In this document: positions 22,301 to 36,800 of the stretch, piece by piece | How the letters are laid out: every line of letters begins with the position of its first letter | Position numbering within the stretch: the first letter of the stretch is position 1 | Source: Nymphaea colorata | Lineage: Eukaryota; Streptophyta; Magnoliopsida; Nymphaeales; Nymphaeaceae | DNA length: 64,000 nucleotides | Direction: 5' to 3' | Assembly (NCBI RefSeq): GCF_008831285.2 | Contig: NC_045146.1 | Coordinates: forward strand, 10,180,972 to 10,244,971 | Position numbers and translations under genes: made by a program | The notes under the pieces: model-generated | Told to the model about the DNA's origin: nothing | Database searches by the model: none | What the model saw: the letters and a program-made list of their open reading frames with translations, nothing else

Positions 22301-25300
22301 TGAGAATCTAACTTCAGTCTTCTACAAACTAAGATAAGAACAATTGTGGAGAAATTCTCATAGCCATCAAAAAGATCAATGGGATGTCCAGCTCTCTTAG
22401 TTTGCCTAATGGGAATAGCTTCTACTAGTGACAGCATGAGGAAGATCATCAATAGCAGGATCGGCTTCCAACACTTCTCTTGGCCCCCTCATGTAAATCT
22501 GCCCAGAAAACCTATTAATAGTAGTGCATTTCCACTGCTTTATGTAATGCATACAAAGAATCACTATTATTAGGAATTCCTGTGAAAAGCAATCCACCTA
22601 TGTCACATGGATGCGAGTACGATACGGGTACGGGTACGGCGATACGGGTTCGGGTACGGCAATTTTGAAAATTGTGGGTACGCGGGTGCTGCAAATTTTT
22701 AAATTCTCAAAATGATAAAATGAAAAAAAACATTAATAGTCTTATAATCTACAAAAAATCTCAAAATTAAAGAAAAATGAGAGGAAACCTTTCCTATTAG
22801 GTACTGTTAAATTAAAGCGAAATCTCAAAAAATCTCAAAATATCAAAAAAATCTCAAAATTAAAACCCAGCTGTACCCAGCCGTACCCACGTGTCGACAC
22901 ATGTACATGGGCAAAACTGGAGTACCCGTGTCACATAGCAATCGACTAAGCCATGGATCATAATGAGTTCTCCATGTGTCATGTAGTCTACCATAAAAAA
23001 AAAACTATTATTTCATCAAATACAACATTTCTTGAATTTTAAGTTGTCTAGTGGCAGGATCATAACGCCTGCATCCTTTATGACCATCTGCATGCGAAGG
23101 ATAGAGAGAAGGTGGCTATGCTCTTTGCAAAAAGTAATAACATACAAAGATAAGATGTACTTACTGGTGATCACAGAAATGCTTATGCATTGACTAGTTC
23201 AGCTTCAGAGGCACTTGCACCTATTATGAAGGACTGTGTAGAGGTTATACCTCTAGAGCTTACCACCTCAACATGAAGTGAACCACGCAATTGAGTTGGA
23301 CCCGACTGCCAAACCACTTATTAAGGCTCCCTACTATATGGACATCCAAAAATTGATGAATCTTTGGCGATAGCTAAATCACATGCTGGCTAGAGGCATT
23401 ATCAAATTGTTGAAAAGGTCATTAGGTGCCCTATTGTTGTTCTAGAAGCACAATGATTCACAATGGCTATGTGTTTATTACTGTTGGCGTCTGTATGTTT
23501 GGGTTGGGTCTATGTCTAGACCCGACCCGTTACTATGTTCCTTAAATATGTCTTGTAACCCCTAATTTTATGGTGTGAATGAAATTTTAAGTGAGAGAGA
23601 GAGAGAGAGATCGGCAGCTAATGGACGCCGGTGTCTTCTCCATCATGGTTTTTTCCCTCAAGTCGAGGGTTTTCCACGTTACATTCATCTCTGTATTTTA
23701 CTGTTCTACAAGGTTCAACTGTTCTACATGGTATCAGTGCCGCCGTTGCCGTTTTTTGTTTGTGTATCGAAGACGTCCGCCATCGCCTAAGTTGCACGGC
23801 ATCCGTTGGTCACCGTCCACAGCCGAAGCTATTCACTATATGTTCGATCTAGTCGTCTGCTACGTCCCCCGTCTGCTGGGACTCTTTTGTTCGAGTTGTC
23901 TGTCTGTTGTCGCCTGAGTGACCATGGCCTAACTGTCGTCTTCACTCGAGCAGCCGTCGTCTGAACAGCCATTGCCGCCATTGCCTGAGCAGTAGACATT
24001 GTTGCTCGAGCTATCTCTCGCCTAAGCAGCAAACACTGCCGCACGAGCTATCTCTCTACCGTCGCCGGCCTCTCTGCAGTTGCCCGAGGGTCGCTCGACT
24101 CCTTTGTTGTGTTGTGCGACCTCTGTTGTGTCGCCCGACCCCTCTACTGTGTCGCCCGACCTCTACTGTGTTGCTCGAGGGTTGCCCGACTTCTCTGTCG
24201 TCGCCCCAAGGGTCGCCCGACCCCTCTGTTGTCATCCAACTGAGCCTTCTGCACTACTGTGCAGCCTTCCGCCCGAGCCTTCTATGCAGCTGCCATCATC
24301 TATAGTGCACTTCTGTTGCCGCTGTCTGCGCAGTTGCTGTTTGTTTTGTTGTTCAGCTAGGGCACCTCTTGTGCTGCCGTTTGCGCCGTTGCGTGTCACA
24401 GGCATTCTCCCTTGGATTCTTGATTGTTAAGTTACTGCATTGTGATGGCGGAATCAACTTCATCAGCTGTTAGTACTAATCGTGTGGCTGTTGAAGTTTC
24501 CAAAACTGAAAAATATTCCGATTCAAGTCACTACTCTTAGACTTAACAAGGATAATTACATGCGCTAGTCTGTTGTCATTACTATGGGAATCGCCGGTCG
24601 TGGACAGATTGCCTATATCAATGAAAGAAAGGTTGAACCATACACATGGTTCCTTGAGGACAATCAAGTTTAAGACTTGGATTGTCAATTCTGTGTCTTT
24701 GGATATTCAGCCTCTTATCCTTCGTAAGGAGACTGCTCGTGACATGTGGGTGATCCTAGAGCAAATGTGTGGTCAAAAGAGAAAAAACATTCGTGTATTA
24801 GTTGATGAAAGATTTATATGCTCTGCGGCAAGGGGACAGGTCGGTTGCTGATTTTTATGTTACCTTGAAATCTAAGTGGGAAGAATTAGACTATTATATT
24901 GATGATGTTTGGAGTTGTCCACAAGACCGAACTTTACATTGTACCAAAGAATGGAAAAACATGATATTTGTGTTCTTGAGCGGCCTAACTGATGATTTTG
25001 AGGGCATAAGAAGAGATCCTCAATTCAAGAGATATGTTTAGCATTGAAGACGTTTACTCTCGTATTGAAGCCGAAGAGCAGCGATGTCTTATCATGACTG
25101 GAAAGGAAGTGTCTAGTTTCTCAGGTAATGAACGGTTTGCACTGGTTAGCCATGGCCCTGTGGGGTCTCTTTGTTCTTCCTAGAATATGCTCACTGCAAG
25201 AAGACTGGTTATACTATTGAGTTTTGGTGGGATATTCATCCAGAGAAAAAAAAATAACTGGAAACAAATCTCTAGTGAGAAGAAACCTACTAATTCTGAC

Positions 25301-28300
25301 TTTTCGAGACCACTGGTGAGAAGCCAAAAATTATGCGGTGGCATGAGAGACTTGGACATCTTCCTTTTGTTTTGCTTAGCCATTTGTTCCCAGATTTGTT
25401 TTCTAGTATTAATGTGAACTTGGTATCTTGTGAAGTTTGTCATTTGGCCAAACACATTCAGGCAACATACCATGTCTCTGAAAGTCGTTCTAATACAACA
25501 TTTGCTTTGATACATTCTGATGTGTGGGGAGACCTTTTGGCATACCTTCCTGACATGGTTTTCAGTATTTTATTACATTTATAGATGATTATTCTCGGAC
25601 CACCTTTGTTTACTTGTTGAAGGATCATAGTGAAGTTCCTACTGTCATCGACACCTTTATCACTCTTATTGAAACGCAATTCAGTGCTTATGTTCAAACC
25701 TTTCGTGCTGACAATGCACGTGAATATGTGTCACTCTGTCGATGGTTTTCTTCGAAGGAAACAGATTGTTCATGAAACCTCATGTAGTTATACCCCCCCT
25801 CAAAATGGGGTTACTGAACGAAAGAATTGCCAGTTGTTGAATGTGACTCGAGCTCCCGTTTTTCAACGTCATGTCCCAAAGAAGTATTAGGGAGATGTTG
25901 CGTTGACCAGTGCGTATCTAATTAACTGTATGCCTAGTCAGGTGTTGAATGGCGTTACACTCTGTTAATGGCTGGTCGTGATACTTTGCCACTTCCACCT
26001 TGTGTGTTTGGTTGTGTCTATTTTATTCACAATCACAGCCCCACTATTAGAAAACTTGACCCACAGGCCATTAAGGGAGTGTTCCTTGGGTATTCTCCTA
26101 CTCAAAAAGGACACAAGTGTCTAGACCCTTCAACTGGTCGTATTTATGTGACAAAATACGTCACATTTTTTGAACATCTCTTCTTCTTTGGTGTGAATCC
26201 TCTTTAGGGGGAGTTATCATGGAGGAATGAAGAGTATTCTCCAGACCAAGAGACTCAATTTACTAACTTTTTGGAGTATAACACTCGTGGATGTCCTGAT
26301 CCTAACATTAGTGGCCAGCCAAGTACTGCGGGAGAGTGTGATGATCACTTGATTAATGATTGGTAATGAAGGGCAGTGGGACCACTTGTTTGGGCAGGTA
26401 TATTTGAGGAGATCGCCTAGAGCAGAGCCTGAGAATGATACTAATCCCAATCTTGAACCTTTCCCGGATGATCCAAGTCTGGCTTGTGAGGGGTTAGCTG
26501 AAGGAGGCCAAAAGGGAGTTGTTACTGAAGAGTTGCCTATCGCCCTCAGAAAGGGTACTAGGTCATGTGTCCAATATCCTATTAGTAATTTTATATTGTA
26601 CTCTAAACTAAGTGGAAATTACAAATTTTTTATGTCCTCCCTCCCTATGTTTGTGATTCCCAAGACTGTTGCTGAGACTCATGTTGATTCCAAGTGGGTC
26701 CGTGCAATGCAAGAAGAAATGGAAGCACTGGACAAGAATAGAACACGGGGAAGTTGTGAGTATACCTGAAAATGCTCATCTTGTAGGATCCAAGTGGGTT
26801 TATATAATCAAGTATAAGCCTGGTGGGGGTGTGGATAGATACAAAGCCCGGTTTATTTGGAAACATTTTCTCCTGTTGCAAAGATGAAGACGACCATCAA
26901 GGTTATTCTTGTATTGGCAGTGGTGAAGGAGTGGCAGTTATATCAACTCAATGTCAAGAATGCTATTCTGAATGGAGATTTTGAAGAAGAAGTATATATG
27001 AGTATGCCTCCTGAATATGAGAAAAGTGATAAACGCTGCAAGTTGAAGAAGGCTCTCTATGGACTCAAACAATCTCCTCGGTCGAGGTTTGAACGTCCCA
27101 AGATTGTGATGAAGTATGGATATCATCAGGGTAATGGTGATCACACTCTCTTTGTAAAAAGAATGGGGCACAAGGCTGTTATTCTTCTGGCATATGTCGA
27201 TGATATAATTGTAACAGGAGATGACAAAGATGAGGTTGCGGAACTGAACAAACTGTTGGCTAGAGTTTGAGCTCAAAGACCTTGAAAAATTGAAGTATTT
27301 CCTTAGGATAGAGATTGCTCGATCAGGTACAAGTCTTGTTTTAAATCAGAGAAAGTACACCCTAGATTTGTTGGAGGAGACCGGGAAACTTGGTTACGGA
27401 CAAGCTCCTACTCCCATTGAAGCGGGAAATAAAATCAACATCAAGGATGAGGAGCTCCTAAATGAAGAAAAAAAAGGAAGATATCCACGTCTTGTTGGGA
27501 AGTTGATTTATCTTACTCTCACAAGACCAGACATTACGTTTGCAGTTAATGTGATGAGTCAATTCATGCATGCTCCTACTGATGTCCACTTGAAAGCTGT
27601 AAATAGAATCATGTGCTATCTGAAGAAAAATCCAGGTAAGGGCCTTTTGTATGTTAAGCAAAATCATCTTGTGATTGAAGGATACTATGAGGCAGACTGG
27701 GCAGGTTGTACAGATACAAGGAGGTCTACCACAGACTATTGTATTTACTTGGGAGAAAATCTTGTGGTTTGGAGAAGCAAGAGACAAGATGTGTGTTCTC
27801 ATTCGAGTGCTGAGGCAGAATATCAGACAGTTGTTATGGGGGTCTTAGAATTACTATGGTTGAAAGTTTTGTTTTCTGACATTGAAATTGAAATTGATAG
27901 TCCTATGAAGATGTATTGTGTTAACAGGTCAGCCATAAGCTTAGTCAACAATTCAGTACTTCATGAGAGGACGAAGCATGTAGAGATTGATCATCACTTC
28001 ATCCGTGAAAGAATCGACTTAAAGGAACTTGTACTCCCATACATGAGATCTCAAGATCAAATTGTTGATGCCTTGACCAAAGCTTTGCCATCCACTCTAT
28101 TTGAAAAGAACGTATTCAAGTTAGGCATGTTTGACTTGTATGCCCAACTTGAAGGGGAGTGTTGATGTCTATATGTTTGGGTCGGGTCTATGTCCAGACC
28201 CGACCTGTTACTGTGTTCCTTAAATATGTCTTGTAACCCCTAATTTTATGGTGTGAATGAAATTTTAAGTGAGAGAGAGATCGGCAGCTAGTGGGTGCCG

Positions 28301-31300
28301 GTGTCTTCTCCATCGTGGTTTTTTCCCTCGAGTAGAGGGTTTTGCACGTTACATCGTATTTTATTGTTCTACAAGGTTCAACTGTTCTATAATTACTAAG
28401 CATTGAAAAATAACATGGTAAAAACAAGTATCCTTTGCCTTTGATTAGAGGTCCGTTTGACCGGTTGGATGGAGCTCACGTGTTTTCGAAGCTGATTTGT
28501 CAAAGAAGAATGAGCATATCACTAGGATGAACACTACCAGAAGGCATTTGAAGGGTTAAATACGTGTTGTGGACGAAGGACCTATGCTGATGCTTCAAAA
28601 TTCTACCAAAGCATTCAAGGTCTAGACAGATGCCTCAAACTTTGCAATTTGTGGTGTGTTGACACACGATAGCCACCTATTGCTTTTGAAAGTAAGAAGC
28701 TAAAAAGGGCAAAAAGTCAATAAATAGTGCATCATAAACAAATGACCGCTCACATATTGCCTTTGCCTCTAGTATCATTATCTCTGGGATAACATAAATA
28801 GTCAAAATTAATAATCTTGCTACTAGCTACTTTCAGACCCAAAAAGAAGATTAGAGCAAAACAAACACACTGGCAACCATTTTGGTAGTGTTGGACATGG
28901 TCGTAGGGCATAAGCCAAGCTGGGTCATTGTCATAAGATATGCACTAACTGTTAAGTTTCATATGTATATATAGTTGTATTATATGCTCTGCCATTGGGC
29001 TCTATTTTGAGCCATCAGACATAGACCAATCATTCCCTTACTGTTGTTCTTCATGCATTATAAATAAGGGATCACATCCCTCCCCTCTGTAAGCTTCTTT
29101 TAAAGCATTTCCTTGACATATTCATACAACTTTAGTTAGCCTCTTGAGTTTTATCTTCTTGACATTATTGTCAATATTTATCTTTATTTTCTTGAATTTG
29201 AAGTCCAGTTTTACATGGTACCAGAGTTAGGTTAAAACATTTTTTGCTGACTAGTATTGCAGTTTTACGTTGTTCATCAACGGCGTTGCATAAGTTCACT
29301 CACTGGGGTACATGTATCCAGTCAAGAAAAATGATCCAGACAATGATACATACATCGATAGCATCATACTCTATTTAAGACAAATTGATAATGCAACAGT
29401 TTTTCAAACGTGTGATCTGAAGGACGCCAAATGTGCAATTGAAAAGCACAGGAACATGTAGCTCTGTAAACAAGACAATTGGTTAAGACAGCACCTTGTA
29501 GGATTTCTTTTTTCCAGTTAAGGGAATTGAGCTTAGAAACTACCTATATTTGGATGAATCATGCTTAGAAGTCAGGAATGAGCACCAAAACAAAGTAATA
29601 AAGATTTTCAGGATGAATAAACTAAAGGACATTGTAAGAAAGCACAATAGATCTAGCACCTTGATTTCTCAAGCATGCAAACATAACGAAGCACTTTTCC
29701 ATTGGAAGAAGCCAATTGAACTCTTTGTGCAAAATCATTGTCCAACATCAAAACTCCCTTGCTCAGAAATTCTTCAGTAGAAATCATATTTGGGCCCATT
29801 TCAGCAGGATACAAACTATCCACCTAGACATGAGGAAAAAGTGGAACAGTGAGAGAAAATATTCATTCTTCATTACCATTAACAGAAAGTCAAGCTAAAT
29901 GGCCAACTATTATTGGACCTTAATGTTTTCCATGTTAATGCGCCAGCCAAGAAGTCGTGCTAAGATCAGTGCCTGTCTTAGGAAATGCAAAACTGGTTAT
30001 TTCCACTAAAATGTCACAATTAAAAGATCAGAAAAGAGCACCAGATGGTAGCCTAGATCTTTGTAAACTCCAATAACAGACTGACAGAAGTAATCTAAGA
30101 AGTGTGTGGATCGCCTACATACGCAACAACACAATCATAGTAGCAATGAATACTACCGTATGATTAGGTCCAACACCAAAAAAATGGAAACTTACAGATA
30201 AAACTTCTCTATATCGTAAGTACTAATACAACGATATGGTTCTATACCTTCCTTGCAACATCCATCCCACCAAAGTCATCACGTGGATCTGAAAATGAGG
30301 AAGCCCAGGCAAGCAATCAATAACCATATAATACAGAAAAATAAGTCTTATTTTGTAAACGACAAAAAAAGAGAAGTAAAAAAAAATATCCTATAAAAAT
30401 CCTAATCTTCGTTACCCCAGACCTGCCTCTCCAAATGCAGCAGGTAGGTCTCCACTCTCTTCCTCCTCCTTGCTCCTTCTCATCCTTGCTCCTCCTCCTC
30501 CTTCCTCCTCATTTATTCTCCTCCTTCCTCTATTCTTTTTTTTTTTTGAGGTCTGCCACAACCATGCAGCACAGCACTCGCAGGCCGCACCCACATCACG
30601 TCGACATAGGTGTGGCACCCAAATTGGCAGGCTGGTGTATCATAGATAGACATCAACAAGAGAGAATTTCAAACTGACCTGGTTCAGTAAATCCCAAGTT
30701 CTTGGCTGCTCGAACAACCTGGCTAAATGGCTTCCCATCTTCGAGCTCACTCATCAAATATCCTAGAGTACCTGCCAAAGTATTTTACATCCAGAACTTA
30801 AGATAAATAAGAAAAGCAATTTATGAGAAAATATACTGCATCATGCAAAAGAAGTGCAAGACATAGGATTGAAGAAAGAGAATTTACCACTTAAACTCCC
30901 AACAATGCGATTTATGGGATCACCAGACGACAGTATACGATTCAGGGAAGTAATCACAGGAAGTCCAGCCCCAACCTAGAAGTTGAGAACAACATGAATG
31001 GTTACTTTTATGTTAAATTTAGGTCATTTTCTGAACATGTGTAAGAGCATCCTATTATGTAAAAATTGCAATTTTTTTTTCAGTGTAAAAGAAGCAAACA
31101 AAGATCTTAAAATGCAAATAAAATCTAACAAAAATTTTGTAGTTAAATGGACATATGCTACCAAGTCATCAAAATTTTGGATCTGAAGTCCAAGCTTTGA
31201 AGACAGAGGCAATTTGAATTTCACTAGCTCAAGCTTTTCTTTATGCTGAATTTACTACAGAATTCTTTGCCCAAATGACCACAACAGGAACACCAATAAC

Positions 31301-33800
31301 AGCAGAAAACTTGTTAGAGAAAGGGCAAGAACAAATTGCATTCAATAAATAATGAAAGAAAATAGCATCAACGTCCTTAAAAGACAAACTTTCCCTTGAG
31401 AAAATCCACCCTGGTAAAGCATTAAATAGCTACTGAATTGCACCAGTTTTACATTCTACTGGTACATTCTACTGGCCGCTTGAATAATTCATGGAAAAAA
31501 ATTGAAATATTTAAACAAATCGTTTGCATAAAAGCTAACATTCAAATGGAGAATTCAAGGATGGAGAACAGATTTTAAGAAATCCCCTGGAAAACACTAT
31601 CTCACAATGATGTGGACACAAAATGTGGCTCGAGGTTGCAGATAAGTATTTATATCATGTGTATAACAAAATTGGATTTTCAAGTGCTAATAATTAGTTG
31701 ATTCAAGAATTTATATACTTTAAAATATATACATTTTATTATAAAAATATTAAAAATTAATAGCTACCCATTTAATAAGCCTGTATGTGTATGTGTGTGT
31801 AATACACATACATATACATGTACACATTGAAAATGTCATATTTTTTGTTGCAACCAACCATATATATACGTACATATTGTAAAAGAATTCCTTCAATTTT
31901 CTTCTAGTGTATGTTTCCATTTTTTCGATTTATTCAAAAAATTGAAAACTATTGTAAATCTATATCATGACATTTGTAAACAAATTAGCATAGAATCCTT
32001 AACCTCAATTCTTACTATTTTCGACATATGTTAAAATTTTAGTAGTTCATGTATTTTTTTAAAAAACAATTTTGCCAAAGTACGTGAGGAAAACCTAATC
32101 AACAAAAGCCCGAGATCCATATATATGACTATGCATTACATATATAAACACACACACACACACACACACAAACACTGTATATGTGTGTGTGTATAAATAC
32201 TTGTTTATATTTATATATACATATGTTGTTAACACACCAAAATTTTCAATTAACTCATTTTTTGGTAACACCCCAAAAGTTTAGTCTTGAATCTAAGATT
32301 GTGAAGAATCTTAGGAGAATTATAAAGGGTGTCGTTAAGTGATTGATTGTCTTGATCTCTAGCCTTTTTGGGGCTATAACTGAAGCTACTAAAGGTGGGT
32401 TGAGTTCCGTCGAACCAGAAGCCCGAGCACGATATGGGAGTGGGCCAGGATGTTACAATTTTAATCATTTTTCACCACTTAAGCTATTGTCCAGCCAATT
32501 TTTGGTCATGTTCAAATTATTCTCCAACTATTTTCAAAAACACATTTTCCAAGAGCTAAAAATTTTCTAACTATTTTCTAACAATCTTTCAACCATTTTT
32601 GCCACAAGGATTGATGATGCATGACATGTATCATATTTTAAATATATTCTGCTTGCACTCGTCCACATTATAAAGGCTTAAATCTCATGATTGCTAGTTT
32701 TCGATGTTAAGGATTGATGCCTCGAAATTCATGCAAAACAGGGTTACAATGGAAGAATTCTAGTGGTTCTAGTGCTTTGGAGCATATTCCAGCAGCAAAG
32801 CAGATCTAGACCCACTCCAGGCAAAGTTTCATTGGATCTTGGACCACATTATCCCTATTAAATCTTTCCAAGATCCAAATCCACCTAAATTGGAGTTTTA
32901 GTACATTGTAACATGTCTCAAAACAGGGACCAAGCTAGGCTATGGGCACATAAAGTGTTTTTTGAGGTTTTGAGCAAATTTCAAGCATCTATGAGGTGGT
33001 TAGAGTAAAGGAAAATTCAATTCCGAATTTTTCCACCATAAAGCAAGTGTTCTCCATGGGAGAACCTTGTCCATGGCTGGGTTGCAGAATTCCTCCACAT
33101 CCAGATATTTGAGGATTATCGTGCCAGATTTAACCATCTCATTTATTTTCGAATTGTGATTTCATTATCTCTTGTGATTTTCTTCATTTGAATTGCTGGT
33201 TTTGCAGATTCATAGTAGAAGACAAGAAGAATTGATCGGCACAAGGAGGTCCTCGATGCCGTTCCACCCGGAGAGCTTCAAGGGCATTCTCATGTCATGG
33301 TTTCCATCTTCCGCTCACCATCCTTGTAATATTTGGTGATTTTCCAAATGAAAATTTGATGTTTTTAGTTGTTTGCAAACAGGGGTAAATTGGATTTTCA
33401 TGTAGCTATAGAGGTAATTTGGATTTTGGAATAAGTGTGCCTGCGCCCTAAAATAGGTATTTGTGTGCTTAAAAGTTAAAATGCATATAAATATGGAATA
33501 GTAAGTATTATAACATAGTGGCAAAAATTGAATTTTGCCCCACTAAAAGGTAAATCTGAAATATATGAATTCCTTGTGAGCTCAAAAATTTGGCTGGAAA
33601 AAGGACTAAGATTGTTGCAATAGGAATGTAACAATTTTCCCAATAAAATTTGATTTTTAGCAGTTATTTGAATTTGAAGGTAGGGGTGAAAATGGAATTC
33701 TGCTGGATTATACGGGTGAATTAGAGATATAAGCATATTAGAACTGAAATTCTTGAGTTTGATTAGCTATAATGTTTAGGGTTCTCAAAATAAATAAATA

Positions 33801-33846
<46 letters not shown>

Positions 33847-36800
33847 GAAAGTAATACATATCTTCTAAATATATGTGAAGGAAATGGGGTTTGGACATGG
33901 GGCTTGGACCCAAAGACAACTGCAGCCCACCACCTCCCCCTCTCTCATTTTGTCAAGAAGAGGATGGGGGAAAAAGTTATGAGGGAGAGAGGCAGAGAGA
34001 AAGAGAGGGAGGGAGGACAGTGCAATGGAAGAAGAGAAGAAGGAAGAGGCAGTGGAATTCATACATGTTTGATGCACTCTGAGGTTGTCTTCAAGAGTCA
34101 GCTATTTTGCCCTCTTTGAGCCCTTGTTAACTAGCCATATCAATGTTGTAAAAAGTGTATCATAAGCCGTATCGGTTTGGCTTTAAGATACGCCGTATCG
34201 TAAATATTGTAACGTATCATAACCATATCGTTTTTTTTTAAATTAAATAAAAAAATTTCAAAAAATTCAAAAAAAAAAATCAATAAAAATCAAGAATAAT
34301 ATGTTCTTCATAAAAAAACATATTTTACAGACTGATAGACTTATTATTGCTATAAAGTTTCATCATTTGATTCTCATATAAAATTTCTAGTTACCCATAT
34401 GCTTTATATTTCTTAATAATATATCATTAACGTTATTAGTTTGTAAAAAATGAGTAATATTTTAAAAAAGAAAAAGTCTTTTACCAAGATATTAGCATGT
34501 GTCTAATTGCCAGTCTATTCATTTGGCACTACGTGCCTACAATATTGTAGACAGAGGACTCGAGGCGGTCGGAAAGGATGAAGGCCTCAGTGAAGGGGAA
34601 GTATGAGTCCCACGGGCGGCCGGCATCCGCAACGCTTGCCGTCAACGTGAGCAAAGTGAAGCTCAAGGTTAGTGTCACGAACACCACATTCATTAGCGGT
34701 CTCAGCTTCAACGGCTTCTCTATCTCCATCGAGAAGCCCAGCGCCTTCCTTATCGACTACGACGTCCCCAGGAAGGTTAACCCCTTCCCTCCGATCTCTT
34801 GCCTCTACTGTTTCCTTCTCTGCCTCCTCTTGTTATTTTGATTCTTGAATCGAGTTTTCTCCTAATTTCGGGGGGTTCCTTTCGTCTTTCTTGTTTCCGG
34901 CGATTGAAGGGAGTCGAACGCAGTGGAAGGCAGAGTCAAACGCAGCAAAAGGGGGCTTTTTAAGCGTTAAAAACCTAAACATCTTGTATTGCACGATACA
35001 CCCCCTTTTTACGATACAGGGGGCGTATCATATTGTATTTTACAAACGATGCGATACGTATTGTACGATACGTACAACACTGAGCCATATGTATGAGCCC
35101 CATGTGCTTCAAGGTCTCATTTGTGATCGTAAGAGTATCATATACCAAACCTTTTCTGAGGTTGTGTTATTACATATTTGTGGCAAAGTTGGGTGCTTGT
35201 GTTAGTGCACAATAAAGAGATGGGTTTTTGTGATAGTGCACAAATTTCAATAACCACAGAATACAATCCTTTTCTATTTTTTCTAATTTAAATGGGTGTT
35301 GCACGAACCCAAAAAACCCATTTAAACATAGAACATGAAACCAGAGTTATACTTATTGAGATTGTTAGTAGAATGAAGAGACATTGAGATTGTTAGTAGA
35401 ATGAAGAGGCACAAAAAACTCACAGTTGACTCATATCTGATCCGTCGTGGATGTGAAACTAGCTTATCATAAACTTCCTGGAAATAAAAATAGAATGGAA
35501 TCATGGAAATTTTCAATTATATAGAAATTATATGACTGTCATTTGCAGTGTAAAAAGTTAAAAGGATGGAAAGAGGAAATGCAATGTTTATATTAATTTA
35601 TGACATATGTAGACTAAGGGGAAAGATACCATGTCAGATGTCAGTGGTTTCTTATTAGCCAATACAACACAACAACCCAACTCAATTACTTGGTTGAGCA
35701 GTCCAACTGTCTCAGAGCTTGCAGAGCAATCAACAAATGCTAAACCTGTTGCACAATGTGTTAGGAGAAAAGGAAGCAATCCAGAATGGGACTAAAAGCA
35801 CCATTGCTGCGGAATAAAACCAACACTAAAGGCAGGTATAGTAGTCCAATAATTAGGTGAAACTGGGTGAATCCTTCAACCATTTTGAGGTACCACATAT
35901 AGTAGCACCATATAAAAGGACATGCATTTTTGATGTCATCAACAGCTTGATTGCAAATTGAAAAATAAGAAATACATTTTATATTTACTTACAATTTTCT
36001 AGTTTCTGTTTTTAAAGATTCTCACTCTGTTCCTATTCATTATAAAAAAACAAAAGAATTTGAAACATTGAAAACAAAAGAATTTCAAAAATTGAAGATT
36101 AAACCACAAAAGGATGAGAATAAAAAACGAAAAAGATTTTCGAACTTGAAAGGAAAATCTATTGGAATAAGCTTTTCTACTTTTCTTTCTTAAGCAACAT
36201 TGACAGTCTTGTTTCACAAGATGTAAGAAGGCAAAAAAATTGACTTTAGTCTTTAAGCATTGCAGATTAGATGACAACAACAAAAGAAAGCACAGGAGAA
36301 AAACCTTTTTAAACCTGAAATAAAATCCATTGACAACAATCAAATTGATCCAGGAGTGGTCCATTTAGACTGAATCTTAGAGTGGATCCATCTTAGTTCT
36401 CTCTTTATTGTTCTCCTTTATATGTTGATTTTGGGCCTTCTGTTTCTATTAGATGTGATCCTGGATCCAAATATCTATATTGGTTAAAAGGCCCTATTTA
36501 AGGGGACGTATGATTTTTTGAGGATTATTTGAAGTTGTTTAGTATGCCTAATCTTGCTTTCTTGGTTTTTCCTTGTTCCTTTCTTTTCAATCATTGTTCT
36601 CTTTGAATTGCATTACACGAGGTTTAGGGCAAGGAACACCATTCACTATGACAAAATGCTAACAAAATCAGGTTCTTCATCTGTTTCTTCATCATGGCAC
36701 AAGAATCAAGAGAAGATCTTGTTGGTGAATCAAAAATCAAAACAAGAAAAAGCTACGAACAATACTGAAGATCTGATGATGCAAATCATGGTTGGCAAGC

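Larger units (their letters stand above)
23477..28396 (+). mobile_element. Complete but decayed Ty1/copia element in homoserine dehydrogenase intron 10
   Basis: Target duplication ATTAC at 23477-23481 and 28392-28396. LTRs at 23482-23728 and 28160-28391 start TGTTG. A tRNA-Met type primer-binding site (TGGTATCAG) begins at 23729. A polypurine tract lies just before 28160. The internal order gag, integrase, RT, RNase H defines copia. It is antisense to the host gene and inserted in an older gypsy relic. The LTR length difference is mostly a shorter GA microsatellite and a small deletion in the 3' copy. Confidence 0.94.

Noticed and set aside
24080-24430. 116-codon open frame rich in Pro, Cys and Ser
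   Set aside because: It lies in the copia leader and reflects repeated CGCCCGAC/CTCT sequence; there is no domain similarity.
33865-34119. Open frames around the GA-rich tract (both strands)
   Set aside because: Their composition is explained by the GAGAGA/AGGGAGG purine run; there is no domain or splice context.
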